Origin: an uncultured Roseovarius sp.
GTDB taxonomy: Bacteria; Pseudomonadota; Alphaproteobacteria; Rhodobacterales; Rhodobacteraceae
Assembly: GCA_947497295.1 (NCBI GenBank)
Contig: CANMFU010000006.1
Coordinates: forward strand, 1 to 64,000
Direction: 5' to 3'
DNA: 64,000 bases
In this document: positions 34,103-43,582 of the stretch, in pieces
How the letters are laid out: every line of letters begins with the position of its first letter
Numbering within the stretch: position 1 is the first letter of the stretch
Translations under genes and position numbers: made by a program
Notes under the pieces: model-generated
Told to the model about the DNA's origin: nothing
The model's input: only the letters and a program-made list of their open reading frames with translations
The model's database searches: none

Positions 34103-35653
34103 TCAGTGAGTGTATGCCTTGATCTCGCCGGATTTCAGCCGCGCGGCATAGGAGTTCAGCTCGCGCCGGACCAGCTTCATCATGAAGTAGAGCGCAAAGA
34201 TGTTGACCACCGCCATCGAGAAGATCGCCGCATCCGAGAAGTCGATGACAGGCCCCAGGTTGGCGGCCGCACCAATCACGATGAACACGCAGAACATCAC
34301 TTTGAAAACCAGCTCTGCCCCTTTGCCTTCGCCAAAGAGGTAGGTCCACGCCTTCAACCCGTAATAGCTCCACGAGATCATGGTCGAGAAGGCAAAAAGA
34401 ACCACCGCGATGGCCAGAACATACGGAAACCAGCTGATGGCAGATCCAAACGCCGCCGACGTCAGCGCGACGCCCGACGTGTCACCGATGGTGGCGATTG
34501 CCGTGCCGGCCTCGTTCAGGATGTAGTTGCCGGTCGTTTCATCGATCAGCAACTGCCCCGAAATCGTGATGACCAGCGCGGTCATCGTGCAGATGACGAC
34601 CGTGTCGATCAGTGGCTCCAGCAGTGACACGAAGCCTTCCGTAATCGGCTCTTTGGTGCGCACCGCCGCGTGGGCGATCGCCGCCGAGCCGACGCCGGCC
34701 TCGTTTGAGAACGCCGCCCGCTTGAAGCCCTGGATCAAAGCGCCGACAAAGCCGCCGGCAATCCCGAGCCCGGTAAAGGCCCCGGCAAAGATCTGACCAA
34801 ACGCCCAGCCGATCAGGTCGTAGTTCATCAAAATAATGACCAATGACGCGCCCACATAAAGGATGCCCATAAACGGCACGATCTTTTCGGTCACCCGCGC
34901 GATGGACTTAATGCCACCGACGATGACCGCGAACACGACACCTGCGAACACCAAGCCGGTGATCCAGCCGGGAAATTCACCCACGATCCCTTCGATCTGC
35001 GCATGTGCCTGATTGGCCTGGAACATGTTACCGCCGCCCAATGCGCCGAGGATGCAGAAGACCGAGAACATGATCGCCAGGAACCCGCCGCCGGGCAGGC
35101 CCAGCTCGGCAAAGCCCTTCTTCATGTAATACATCGGGCCACCTGACACGGTGCCGTCAGGGTATTCATTGCGGTATTTCACGGCCAGCGTACATTCGGT
35201 GAACTTCGACGCCATGCCCAAAAGACCGGCGAGGATCATCCAGAACGTTGCGCCGGGCCCGCCGATACCCACAGCCACCGCGACGCCGGCGATGTTGCCG
35301 AGGCCGACAGTGCCCGAAAGCGCCGTGGTCAGCGCCTGAAAGTGACTGACCTCGCCCGCGTCATTGGGGTCGGAATAGTCGCCTTTGACCAGCCTGACCG
35401 CATGTCCGAAGAACCGGAACTGCACGAAGCCGAAATAGATGCTGAAAACCGTCGCTCCAACCACCAGCCACATCACGATCCATGGAAAGGATGTGCCAGG
35501 GAACGGTGCAAAGATCAGGTTTACGAAGGGGCCAGTAGTGGTCGCGAACGCCTCGTTGACCTTTTGGTCCAGGGTTGCCGCCTCCTGCGCCACGGCGCTG
35601 ATCGGGGCGGCAACGACCGCTGAGGCAAGTAGTACCTTTTGAAATAAATTCAT
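34103..35653 (-). CDS. Na+/alanine-type symporter (AGCS family)
   Basis: A 516-residue inner-membrane carrier of the alanine or glycine:cation symporter family. It has about eleven hydrophobic segments and the family hallmarks [62 protein letters not shown] and [24 protein letters not shown] in pieces. The N-terminus looks like a cleavable leader ([14 protein letters not shown]) before the first core helix. A universal stress protein gene lies 15 bases upstream on the same strand, suggesting one transcript. Confidence 0.95.
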   Translation of the reverse strand: MNLFQKVLLASAVVAAPISAVAQEAATLDQKVNEAFATTTGPFVNLIFAPFPGTSFPWIVMWLVVGATVFSIYFGFVQFRFFGHAVRLVKGDYSDPNDAGEVSHFQALTTALSGTVGLGNIAGVAVAVGIGGPGATFWMILAGLLGMASKFTECTLAVKYRNEYPDGTVSGGPMYYMKKGFAELGLPGGGFLAIMFSVFCILGALGGGNMFQANQAHAQIEGIVGEFPGWITGLVFAGVVFAVIVGGIKSIARVTEKIVPFMGILYVGASLVIILMNYDLIGWAFGQIFAGAFTGLGIAGGFVGALIQGFKRAAFSNEAGVGSAAIAHAAVRTKEPITEGFVSLLEPLIDTVVICTMTALVITISGQLLIDETTGNYILNEAGTAIATIGDTSGVALTSAAFGSAISWFPYVLAIAVVLFAFSTMISWSYYGLKAWTYLFGEGKGAELVFKVMFCVFIVIGAAANLGPVIDFSDAAIFSMAVVNIFALYFMMKLVRRELNSYAARLKSGEIKAYTH

Positions 35654-35668
35654 GTATGTGATCCCTTC

Positions 35669-36106
35669 TCAGCTGACGACGGTGACGGGCACGGGCGAGC
35701 TCATCACGAGGTTGGAGGTGGAGCTGCCAAAAAGCCGCTTGGCAAAGCCGCCCTCGGATGTACGCGCGACGATGATCTGTTCGGCATTCTCCTGCGCTGA
35801 GATGGCGATCAGCGCGTCTGACACGTCGCCATGGCGCACAACGCCGCGGACTTTTATGCCGCTGCCGCTCATGCTTTCGACCGCGGGATTGACCACCCGG
35901 CTGAACGCTGTCTGGGTCTCTTCTTCGCGGCGCTTGTGCCGCGCTTCGTTTTCCTCGGCTGTCTGGAACGAAAATGGGGACCATTCGATAATGTAGGCCA
36001 CTACCAGTTCGCAATCTCCGATTAATTCGGCCAAACGTGTCGCGTGTTTCAGCGCCCGTTCGCCCGAGGCGTGCCCGTCAAGGCCCACCACCAGTGTCGT
36101 TGTCAT
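35669..36106 (-). CDS. universal stress protein (UspA family)
   Basis: A 145-residue cytosolic Usp domain: LVVGLDGHASGERALKHATRLA at the start, GVVRHGDVSDALIAISAQE and then ARTSEGGFAKRLFGSSTSNLV in pieces, ending PVPVTVVS. The nucleotide-binding pattern G-x2-G-x9-G-S/T is imperfect (GGFAKRLFGSST), so ATP binding is uncertain. It is the first gene of a probable unit with the symporter. Confidence 0.93.
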   Translation of the reverse strand: MTTTLVVGLDGHASGERALKHATRLAELIGDCELVVAYIIEWSPFSFQTAEENEARHKRREEETQTAFSRVVNPAVESMSGSGIKVRGVVRHGDVSDALIAISAQENAEQIIVARTSEGGFAKRLFGSSTSNLVMSSPVPVTVVS

Positions 36107-36333
36107 TCTCAGTTTCCTCCCGGTTAAATGCCGACTTGCTATAGATCCGCCCCCACTGTGCGGCGCGTCTGTTGGCGCAGCTTGGAAGGCCGAAAGCGGC
36201 GTATGACTCGAAGCTTAGCAGATAAATTTTCGCCGTGGTCTTGTTTTATTGGCAAAGGCACACAACGCGGCGTGGATGGACAGGCATCCGAAAACCGCAT
36301 ACGTCCTGAAACTGTCGCCGTAGCGGAGGGCCT

Positions 36334-37368
36334 ATGCCGAACACTAAACCGTTTCAGATCGCCGGACGCGCCATAGCTCCCGGCGCGCGCGAAACTGTTG
36401 AAATTCCGGTCAGCACCCTATCGGATCACACACCGGTCACGCTGTCGGTGCACGTCATTCACGGGCGCAGGCCCGGGCCGGTCATGTTCGTATCTGCCGC
36501 CATCCATGGCGACGAGGTGATCGGGGTCGAGATCGTCCGCCGTCTGCTGCGCGCCGCGCCGATGAAATCGCTGGCTGGCACGCTTCTGGCGGTACCTATC
36601 GTCAACACCTACGGGTTTTTGAACAACTCCAGGTATCTGCCGGACAGGCGCGATCTGAACCGTTGCTTTCCGGGCGGTACGACCGGGTCGATGGCGTCGC
36701 GGTTGGCCGATATCTTCATGCGCGAGGTGGTCCTGCGCGCGGATGTCGGGATTGACCTGCATTCCGCGGCGGTCCATCGCAGCAACCTGCCGCAGATCCG
36801 TCTGACGCCCGGCAATACCCAGGTTGCCGCGCTGGGCCACGCCTTTGGCGCGCCGGTGATGCTGAATTCGAAACTGCGCGAGGGATCGCTGCGCATGGCC
36901 GCCGAAGAGGCGGGCATTGATGTGCTGCTATTCGAGGGCGGCGAGGGGCTGCGCTTTGACGAACTTGCCGCGCGATCGGGCATGGCAGGTATCCTGCGGG
37001 TCATGCACAGTCTGGGCATGGTGGGACCCAAAGGCGTACCCAAGCCGCGTGCCGCGACGGTAATGTGCGCAGGCTCGCGCTGGTTTCGGGCGCCGGTAGG
37101 CGGGTTGTTTCGCAGCTATCGCGCGCGAGGCGATGCTGTGGTGGCGGGTACGGTGCTGGGCGCCATATCAGATCCGTTCGGTGAGATGGAGGCCGAGGTG
37201 ACCTGCGACGAAGACGGCATTATCATCGGGCGCAGCAACATGCCGGTTGTCTATGAGGGCGAGGCGCTGTTCCACGTTGCCAGCACCCGGCGCGCCGAAG
37301 CGGCATCTGACGGGGTCACGGCCCAGATGGACGCGGCGCCGCTGTTTGACGAGGACGAGATCCTGTAG
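36334..37368 (+). CDS. succinylglutamate desuccinylase/aspartoacylase family protein
   Basis: A 344-residue zinc-dependent deacylase-like protein of the AstE/AspA (M14-related) family. The first zinc ligands are in AAIHGDEVIGVEIV, followed by DRRDLNRCFPGG (substrate Arg/Asn) and DLHSAAVHRSNLPQIR (third zinc ligand His), with the catalytic Glu in LLFEGGEG. A C-terminal beta domain follows (about 240-344). The substrate is not evident; N-acyl amino acids are typical. The 227 bases upstream should hold its promoter. It is convergent with the next gene. Confidence 0.9.
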   Translation: MPNTKPFQIAGRAIAPGARETVEIPVSTLSDHTPVTLSVHVIHGRRPGPVMFVSAAIHGDEVIGVEIVRRLLRAAPMKSLAGTLLAVPIVNTYGFLNNSRYLPDRRDLNRCFPGGTTGSMASRLADIFMREVVLRADVGIDLHSAAVHRSNLPQIRLTPGNTQVAALGHAFGAPVMLNSKLREGSLRMAAEEAGIDVLLFEGGEGLRFDELAARSGMAGILRVMHSLGMVGPKGVPKPRAATVMCAGSRWFRAPVGGLFRSYRARGDAVVAGTVLGAISDPFGEMEAEVTCDEDGIIIGRSNMPVVYEGEALFHVASTRRAEAASDGVTAQMDAAPLFDEDEIL

Positions 37369-37371
37369 CGA

Positions 37372-38034
37372 TCAGCGCGTCTTGCCGGGGTTTTGCGGCA
37401 ACAGAAAGATCGACACGACCACCATGCTGAAGATCAGTTCATAGACTTCCCATTTACGGTCCACGTCCAGCACGGCGATGATGATGCTGGCCACCAGCGC
37501 GACAGCGGCATGCTTCATCCACGGCACCGGCACGGCCATACGGTCTGCCAGCGCGGCGATCCGCCCGCCCTTGGGGTAGATCAGCGGCAGCCCGACCAGA
37601 TACAGCAGGATGCAGATCGTCAGAACCGGGCCGAACAGCGATTTGGTCAGATGCACGTCGCCAACCATCAGATTGTGCAGGTTCGTCTCGTTTTGTTTGT
37701 TGTTCTCCAGGAAAAAATCGCCCGATTCCCAGCCAATGATGCGCTGGCCCCAGGATACTTCCTCGCCGGCGGCCATGAAAAACAGCAGCGCGTAGAACAC
37801 CGTCAGCGCCGCCGCGCCGCGCCGCCCGCCGCCCCACAGTGATGCGGCATGCGTGGCCAGAACACCGCTGGCCACCAGCAGGAACAGGGCTGTAGCATAT
37901 TCGACCGGCCCATCCTCGGCGGCAAAAACCAGCGTAAAGAAGGTCGGGTTGGCGAAGGCCAGAATGACCGTCGCAATCAGGATCAGCCCGATGGCACCCA
38001 TCAGCGCGGTGTCGCATTTACGGATAAAGCTCAT
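37372..38034 (-). CDS. integral membrane protein of unknown function with EEVSWGQR motif
   Basis: I do not know a function for this 220-residue protein. About six hydrophobic segments are visible. Between them is a polar stretch, AGEEVSWGQRIIGWESGDFF then NNKQNETNLHN, which I recall as conserved in scattered bacterial membrane proteins and which looks like an active or binding site (paired Glu, Trp, Gln, Arg, His). It is convergent with the deacylase gene, 3 bases apart, and divergent from the TRAP operon. Confidence 0.8.
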   Translation of the reverse strand: MSFIRKCDTALMGAIGLILIATVILAFANPTFFTLVFAAEDGPVEYATALFLLVASGVLATHAASLWGGGRRGAAALTVFYALLFFMAAGEEVSWGQRIIGWESGDFFLENNKQNETNLHNLMVGDVHLTKSLFGPVLTICILLYLVGLPLIYPKGGRIAALADRMAVPVPWMKHAAVALVASIIIAVLDVDRKWEVYELIFSMVVVSIFLLPQNPGKTR

Positions 38035-38371
38035 GGCGCGTCCTTCGTAGCCAGTTTAAAAGCGTTTTGAGCCCGGGCCGGAGCGCAACCGGAGCTTTGC
38101 ACGCGTTGGCCAGCAGTTACGCCACTGCGCCCCTTCCATCAAGATCAATCGCCCTGCCAAACGGTGCCCGTGAGGGCGCAACCAGAGTAGAAATACGGCC
38201 CACCTTGCAATCAAGAGCAGAAACAACAAGACTGCGCCAACTGCGGACCGCCAGCGCGCGCCGAAGCTACGCCTAAACTGCGCAGCATCCGGGCCGGGCA
38301 GGCCAGATACGCCAGGACAAACGGCCCCAAAGAGGCCGATCCGCCATCGGGGAGAAATAAGTGGACCATAA
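38035..38371. other. divergent intergenic region upstream of the TRAP operon
   Basis: The 337 bases hold promoters for a membrane protein gene (minus) and the TRAP genes (plus). Open frames here are shadows without motifs. GGGGAGAAATAAG about 20 bases before the dctQ-like start may include the ribosome site. I see nothing else. Confidence 0.45.
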
Positions 38372-38884
38372 ATGCTGATTATAATCCGGGCTATAGATGC
38401 CCTGAACGAGATTGTCGGGCGCATCGTCGCGGTCGTGGCAATCCTCTTTGCGGCCATCATTATTTACGATGTGGTCATGCGATACGCATTTAACGAGCCG
38501 ACGCGCTGGGCCTTCGACATCTCAAAACAGCTATATGGATTCTACTTCGTGATGCTGGGCGGTTATGCGCTGCGCCACAAGGCGCATGTACGCGTCGATA
38601 TCCTGACCGAACGCTTTAGCCGGGGCTGGCAGCGCATCATTGATGTGCTGGGTTATGTCATCTTCTTTTTCCCATTCACCTATGTATTCACCACCCGCTC
38701 GTGGGATTTCGCGCTGAAATCGTGGAATCAGGGCGAAGTGACCTATGGCGCGATCCAGATGCCGGTCTATCCGCTGAAAATGGCAATGTGTCTTGCAGCG
38801 GCGCTGCTGCTGATCCAGGGCATCGCGGAGGTAATGAAAATCATCCTCGACGTCGACACCACGTCCGAAGAGGTGCTGTCATGA
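38372..38884 (+). CDS. TRAP transporter small permease (DctQ-like)
   Basis: A 170-residue membrane protein with four hydrophobic segments and the family phrase VVMRYAFNEPTRWAFDISKQLYGFYFVMLGGYAL followed by HKAHVRVDIL (seen here in consecutive pieces). It forms the membrane complex with the large subunit. The stop overlaps the next start (ATGA). Confidence 0.93.
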   Translation: MLIIIRAIDALNEIVGRIVAVVAILFAAIIIYDVVMRYAFNEPTRWAFDISKQLYGFYFVMLGGYALRHKAHVRVDILTERFSRGWQRIIDVLGYVIFFFPFTYVFTTRSWDFALKSWNQGEVTYGAIQMPVYPLKMAMCLAAALLLIQGIAEVMKIILDVDTTSEEVLS

Positions 38885-40206
38885 ACCCCGAGCTGATCGC
38901 GCTGCTGATGTTCGGCCTGTTGGTGCTGGGCCTGTTCATGGGCCACCCGCTGGCCTTGGTTCTGGGCGGCACGGCCGTGCTGACCACTATTATCACAGGT
39001 AAAACCATGGTGCTGGGCATCGTCATCAACCGTATCTTTGGCGACGTGCTGGACAATTACACACTGATCGCCATCCCGCTATTCGTCCTGATGGCGCGAT
39101 TTTTATCGGACTCAGGCGTCACCGACCGAATGTTCGAAGCGCTGCGCCTGCTGCTGAGCAACGTGCGCGGCGGGCTTGCATTGGCGGTTGTGTTCATCTC
39201 GATCCTGCTGGCCGCGACCACTGGCATTATCGGCGCGTCGATCACCGTCATGGGCGTGATGGCCCTGCGCCCCATGCTGCAATACGGCTATGCGCCGACG
39301 CTGACGACCGGGGTTATCGCCGCCTCGGGCTGCCTTGGGATCCTGATCCCGCCGTCGATCATGCTGATCCTGATGGCCAGCTATTCGCCGCTGACCGTGG
39401 GCGATCTGTTCGCCGGTGCGATGATCCCCGGCCTGCTGCTGGGCCTCAGCTATGCGGCCTATGTCTATATCATCTCGGTTTTTCGCCCCGATCTGGCCCC
39501 CTCCGTCGAGCCGGACGAGAAGATCAGCCGCCCCGCGCTGATCCGCATGCTGCTGGTCGAGGCGATGCCGCCGCTGGTGCTGATTTTCGGCATCCTCGGC
39601 TCGCTTCTGGCAGGGATCGCCACGGCGACCGAAGCATCGGCCATCGGTGCGGGCCTTGCCCTCTTGATCGTCATATCGCGCGGCCGGTTCCGCCTGCGCA
39701 CCTTCTACGGCGCCATGCTGGAGACTGGGCGCACCTCCGCAATGATCCTTTTCATCGTCGTCGGCGCCACCGCCTTTACCGGCGTCTTCAACATCACCGG
39801 CGGCCTGCGCGCCACGCAGGAGATCATCCGCGCGCTCGATATGGAGCCTTGGCTGCTGATCGCCATGATGATGTTCATCGTGTTCATCCTGGGCGCATTC
39901 CTTGACTGGACGGGCATCGTGCTGCTGTCCTTCCCCATCTTCCTGCCCATTGTGCAGGAAATGCCGGATGTCAGCCTGCTGTGGTTCGTCGTGCTGATGG
40001 CGGTGGTGCTGCAAACGTCGTTCCTGACGCCGCCTTTCGGTTATGCGCTGTTTTACTTACGCGCAATCGCGCCAAAGGAAGTGCGCACCGGCCACATCAT
40101 CCGCGGCGTGCTGCCATTCATCGGGCTGATCGTGGTGATGTGCATCCTCGTCGCTGCCTTTCCGCCGCTGGTGGAATGGCTGCCAAGCGCTCTTTACGCC
40201 AAATAA
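38881..40206 (+). CDS. TRAP transporter large permease (DctM-like)
   Basis: A 441-residue inner-membrane protein with about twelve hydrophobic segments. Family hallmarks include LFMGHPLALVLGGTAVLTT, IPLFVLMARFLSDSGVTDRM, ASGCLGILIPPSIMLILM, TATEASAIGAGLALLI and FLDWTGIVLLSFPIFLPI. It uses an ion gradient for uptake. The start at 38881 overlaps the small permease stop. Confidence 0.96.
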   Translation: MNPELIALLMFGLLVLGLFMGHPLALVLGGTAVLTTIITGKTMVLGIVINRIFGDVLDNYTLIAIPLFVLMARFLSDSGVTDRMFEALRLLLSNVRGGLALAVVFISILLAATTGIIGASITVMGVMALRPMLQYGYAPTLTTGVIAASGCLGILIPPSIMLILMASYSPLTVGDLFAGAMIPGLLLGLSYAAYVYIISVFRPDLAPSVEPDEKISRPALIRMLLVEAMPPLVLIFGILGSLLAGIATATEASAIGAGLALLIVISRGRFRLRTFYGAMLETGRTSAMILFIVVGATAFTGVFNITGGLRATQEIIRALDMEPWLLIAMMMFIVFILGAFLDWTGIVLLSFPIFLPIVQEMPDVSLLWFVVLMAVVLQTSFLTPPFGYALFYLRAIAPKEVRTGHIIRGVLPFIGLIVVMCILVAAFPPLVEWLPSALYAK

Positions 40207-40232
40207 AATGCTACCAAAAAGGGAGAGTAAGC

Positions 40233-41312
40233 ATGACTAAACTGACCATTCTGGCCGCTGCTGCCAGCGCCGCAATCGCGGGGCAGGCGATGGCGCAGGA
40301 AAGCTGGACCATGACCACCACATGGCCTTCGTCGCTGGAGCTGATCGAGACGGACAAGCATTTCGTCGATCTGGCCAACAAGCTGACCAAGGGCGAGCTG
40401 ACCATCGAATTCTTCGAAGGCGGATCGCTGGTGCCTGCGGGCGAAGTGTTCGGCGCGGTTGAATCCGGTACCGTGCAGGCGGGCGCCGACTGGCCCGGTT
40501 ACTGGGCGGGCCGCGATGCGGCATTTTCCGCGCTGGCCACCACGCCGTCGCTGTTCAACGCTGTCGATTACGCCAACTGGATCCTCGAATGGGGCGGCGC
40601 CGAGATTTATAACGACATCTACGGCCAGTTCGGCATGGTCTATCTGCCCTACGGGCTGACCAACAACGAATCGGGCTTCCGCACGAACGAGCCGATCCGC
40701 AACCTGGAAGACTTGCAAGGCAAGCGCCTGCGCCTCTCGGGCCTTGAGCAGGGCAAACTGCTGGAGCGTCTGGGCGGCAATCAGGTGTCCATGGCGGGCG
40801 GCGAAATCTATCAATCGCTGGAGCGCGGCGTCATCGACGGCGCCGAATTCTCCACCCCCAACGTGGACTGGTCGGGCGGCTTTCAGCAGGTCACGAAATA
40901 CTGGGCGACACCGGGCTGGCACCAGTCGGCGTCGGTATTCGGCGTGATGATCAACAAGGCATCGTGGGACGCGTTGAGCGAGGAAACCCGCGAGAAACTG
41001 CAAATCGCGGCGGACGCCACGATGATGTGGTCGCTGGCCTTCACCGAAAAGCGCGCGACCGAAGCCTACGCCCAGTTCGACGAGGCGGTCGAAATCAACC
41101 GCTACGACGACGAGACGCTGGCGAAAGTTCAGGAAATGGCAAACGAAGTCATCGTCGAGGTCGCCTGCGAGAACCCCAACTCGGCCAAGGTTTATGTGTC
41201 GATGCTGGAATACCTGAGCGACTACGCCCAGTGGCGCGACGCCTCCGCCCCGTTCAATCTGGGCCGGACACCCAATGGGCCGGACGTGCAGGCGATCAAG
41301 GACTGCATGTAA
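40233..41312 (+). CDS. TRAP transporter substrate-binding protein (DctP/TakP type)
   Basis: A 359-residue periplasmic receptor with leader MTKLTILAAAASAAIAGQAMA. The mature part starts ESWTMTTTWPSSLELIETDK and contains GGSLVPAGEVFGAVESGTVQ, GFRTNEPIRNLEDLQGKRLRL and GGEIYQSLERGVIDGAEFST, a pattern near the 2-oxo-acid receptor TakP and other carboxylate binders. A carboxylate ligand is likely; the exact one is open. GGGAGAG precedes the ATG at 40233. A strong terminator ends the operon. Confidence 0.93.
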   Translation: MTKLTILAAAASAAIAGQAMAQESWTMTTTWPSSLELIETDKHFVDLANKLTKGELTIEFFEGGSLVPAGEVFGAVESGTVQAGADWPGYWAGRDAAFSALATTPSLFNAVDYANWILEWGGAEIYNDIYGQFGMVYLPYGLTNNESGFRTNEPIRNLEDLQGKRLRLSGLEQGKLLERLGGNQVSMAGGEIYQSLERGVIDGAEFSTPNVDWSGGFQQVTKYWATPGWHQSASVFGVMINKASWDALSEETREKLQIAADATMMWSLAFTEKRATEAYAQFDEAVEINRYDDETLAKVQEMANEVIVEVACENPNSAKVYVSMLEYLSDYAQWRDASAPFNLGRTPNGPDVQAIKDCM

Positions 41313-41342
41313 GGTTTAAGGGTTTAGGGTGAGAGATGGAGA

Positions 41343-41370
41343 GGCCCCCGCGAGAGCGGGGGCCCTTTTT
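41343..41370 (+). terminator. rho-independent terminator after the TRAP operon
   Basis: GGCCCCCGC (41343-41351) and GCGGGGGCC (41356-41364) form a perfect 9-bp stem with GAGA loop, followed by C and five T. Confidence 0.95.
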
Positions 41371-41472
41371 GTAGTGCATTTTTAGATAACCATTGCCAAT
41401 TTATCGGCCTAATTGTCTATTGAGGAGAGCTCGAGGCGCCTTTATGCTTTTGATGTAAATAGGTTAACAAAA

Positions 41473-42489
41473 ATGTCAGAGAAAAAGATTATAATTCCGC
41501 CTCGCCTTACTAGTGTCACGAATGTATTTAACATGGGCATACAGAGGATCAATTTGTCAAAATTTGATAAGTGTACCTTTTCTTTTGAAGGCACCACTTT
41601 CGGCGAGCCCTTGCCAATGATAGTTTTAGCAAAAGAAATTCAAGGTTTAATGCGGCGTTATCCAAACCTGAGTTTTTTCTGCCAGACTAGGTCCTGTGAT
41701 TTCCGAGGTTACGCTGATCACATTGGATATTTCCGACTCCTAGGATTCGATCGAGGGAACAAGTTGGGTGTCGCGGATGGATCGGCTAACTATGTTCCGA
41801 TACAAGTTTTTGATCTTGAGCGCCTCCGAGAGGTATCTGGCGATCGCCCCTACGCCGAAATAGTTGAAGAGAAAGCCTCTGAGCTTGCTCATGTCCTGAC
41901 GCAAAAACGATCAGGAGGAGTGTTTGTCGCTCTTCAATATCTTTTACGTGAAGTAATGCGGAATGCTATAGAGCATAGCTTCGGCACAAAGCTGAGTTTC
42001 TTTGCGCAAAATTGGTCTAGGAAAAACCAGTCCGAAATTGTTATCTGTGATAATGGAGTTGGAATTCGAGAGGGTCTCAAGGGGGCCAACAGGGTTTCTT
42101 CAGATACTGAAGCGCTAAGGCTTGCTTTAAAACCCGGCGTTTCTGGCGTGACTGAACGCGAAAAATCTTACCAGAATGAGCACTATCGAAACTCAGGATT
42201 TGGTCTTTATGCATCATCAAGATTTTGTTCGGAAAGAGGTGTTTTTCGTTTGCTATCATCGGGGGCAGGTCTAACAGCAAATAGGACCAGCTTAACCGAC
42301 CATGATTGGAGGTTTTCAGGAACTTGCGTCCAAATGAAAATTGATACGACAGACTTGGAGAACGCCGAGCGTAGAATTCTGGAGATCATTGAGGATGGTA
42401 ACAACGCACTTGCAGCGTGCGGTTCAGATCATCGGGCATCTACAGCAAGCAAGCAGGTGTCAGGTTGGATTAAATCCATCGATAAATAG
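41473..42489 (+). CDS. stand-alone GHKL ATPase-domain protein with STAS-like N-terminal part, AT-rich
   Basis: The 338-residue protein has the Bergerat ATP-binding fold: N box REVMRNAIEHS (159-169), G1 box DNGVGI (193-198) and G2 box NSGFGLYA (240-247). There is no histidine-kinase dimerisation domain or membrane segment. Residues about 30-120 (FEGTTFGEPLPMIVLAKEI, HIGYFRLLGFDRGN) look like a STAS-type domain, an arrangement known in anti-sigma or phosphorelay-like proteins. I chose the ATG at 41473 with AGG nine bases before it, rather than a TTG at 41413. Base composition and codon use differ clearly from neighbours, which indicates recent transfer. It stands alone between the TRAP operon and rpsU. 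Confidence 0.78.
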   Translation: MSEKKIIIPPRLTSVTNVFNMGIQRINLSKFDKCTFSFEGTTFGEPLPMIVLAKEIQGLMRRYPNLSFFCQTRSCDFRGYADHIGYFRLLGFDRGNKLGVADGSANYVPIQVFDLERLREVSGDRPYAEIVEEKASELAHVLTQKRSGGVFVALQYLLREVMRNAIEHSFGTKLSFFAQNWSRKNQSEIVICDNGVGIREGLKGANRVSSDTEALRLALKPGVSGVTEREKSYQNEHYRNSGFGLYASSRFCSERGVFRLLSSGAGLTANRTSLTDHDWRFSGTCVQMKIDTTDLENAERRILEIIEDGNNALAACGSDHRASTASKQVSGWIKSIDK

Positions 42490-42502
42490 TATCTCCCCAA
42501 AC

Positions 42503-42532
42503 AAAAAACCCCCGAAGCCAACGCTCGGGGGT
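42503..42532 (-). terminator. terminator of rpsU, partly bidirectional
   Basis: ACCCCCGA (42508-42515) and TCGGGGGT (42525-42532) form a perfect 8-bp stem. On the minus strand six T follow, so it ends rpsU; on the plus strand it lies 18 bases after the GHKL gene but has no T run. Confidence 0.9.
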
Positions 42533-42580
42533 CCTTCAATCTCATATCGTGTCGGTCAAAACCGCACTTAAAGCGATGAT

Positions 42581-42787
42581 TTACATCATGCCTTCGCGTT
42601 GCGCTTTCTTGCGTGCCAGCTTCCGGGCGCGTCGAATCGCCTCGGCGCTTTCGCGCGCTTTCTTCTCGGACGGCTTCTCGAAATGTTGCTTGAGCTTCAT
42701 TTCGCGGAATACGCCTTCGCGCTGCAGTTTCTTCTTCAGGGCACGAAGCGCCTGATCGACATTGTTGTCGCGAACACTAACCTGCAT
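42581..42787 (-). CDS. rpsU: 30S ribosomal protein S21
   Basis: A 68-residue basic protein, [20 protein letters not shown] onward with [20 protein letters not shown], typical of S21, which takes part in initiation at the small subunit. GGAAGGTGG lies before the ATG. Transcribed alone with its own terminator. Confidence 0.97.
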   Translation of the reverse strand: MQVSVRDNNVDQALRALKKKLQREGVFREMKLKQHFEKPSEKKARESAEAIRRARKLARKKAQREGMM

Positions 42788-42892
42788 GTGGTGTCACCAC
42801 CTTCCTAAGTTGAATTTGCATGATTTGCAGGAAGTGCGTCTATAGCAAACCGCGCCCTATATGTCTAGGGTGGATGATAACAGGAGGACGCC

Positions 42893-43570
42893 ATGCAGAC
42901 CGACATCATAGACCGGCTTTTGGACGCCGCCGCCGCCCATGTGCCCTTCGACGGATGGAGCGAGGCGGCTTTTGCCGCATCGGCCCGCGACGCCGGGATC
43001 GACATCGCCGTGGCCCGCGCCGCCTGCCCGCGCGGGGCGGTGGATCTGGCGCTGGCCTACCACGCCGCCGGGGACCGCGCCATGCTGGACCGGCTGGCAG
43101 AGGCGGATCTGGGCGACATGCGCTTTCGCGACAGGATCGCCGCCGCCGTGCGCTGCCGGCTGGAGGGCGCAGAGCCGGAAATGGTGCGCCGCGGCATGAC
43201 CCTGTTCGCGATGCCGCACCACGCCGCCGACGGCACACGCGCGCTGTGGCAGACCGCCGATCACATCTGGAATGCCTTGGGCGATACCTCGGACGATGTG
43301 AACTGGTACACCAAACGCGCGACTTTGTCGGGGGTGTATGGCTCTACCGTTCTGTATTGGCTGGGCGATGATAGCCCAGATCACACGGCGACGTGGGACT
43401 TTCTGGATCGGCGCATCGACGATGTCATGCAGATCGAAAAGATCAAGGCGAAGGCAAAGGGCAGCAAGCTGGCAAGCGCGCTGATGGCCGGGCCGATGGC
43501 GCTGCTGAACCAGATCCGCGCGCCGCGCAAGGATAACGATCTGCCGGGCCATTGGTCCGGCAAGCGCTGA
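42893..43570 (+). CDS. COQ9 family protein (ubiquinone biosynthesis)
   Basis: A 225-residue COQ9-type protein, which in mitochondria binds lipids and presents ubiquinone intermediates to COQ7. The start IDRLLDAAAAHVPFDGWSEAAFAASARDAG (in pieces) is the TetR-like helical region, and the COQ9 domain shows TADHIWNALGDTSDDVNWYTKR and LYWLGDDSPDHTATWDFLDRRI in pieces. Alphaproteobacteria are the usual bacterial holders. GGAGG precedes the ATG. A quinone oxidoreductase gene follows after 12 bases. Confidence 0.95.
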   Translation: MQTDIIDRLLDAAAAHVPFDGWSEAAFAASARDAGIDIAVARAACPRGAVDLALAYHAAGDRAMLDRLAEADLGDMRFRDRIAAAVRCRLEGAEPEMVRRGMTLFAMPHHAADGTRALWQTADHIWNALGDTSDDVNWYTKRATLSGVYGSTVLYWLGDDSPDHTATWDFLDRRIDDVMQIEKIKAKAKGSKLASALMAGPMALLNQIRAPRKDNDLPGHWSGKR

Positions 43571-43582
43571 TAAGGATAGAAT

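Noticed and set aside
38056..38460. 134-codon minus-strand frame upstream of the TRAP operon
   Set aside because: It is antisense to the small permease gene and has no family motif.
41413..41472. TTG start extending the GHKL protein by 20 residues
   Set aside because: The ATG at 41473 begins the conserved part and has its own AGG; the extension looks unstructured.
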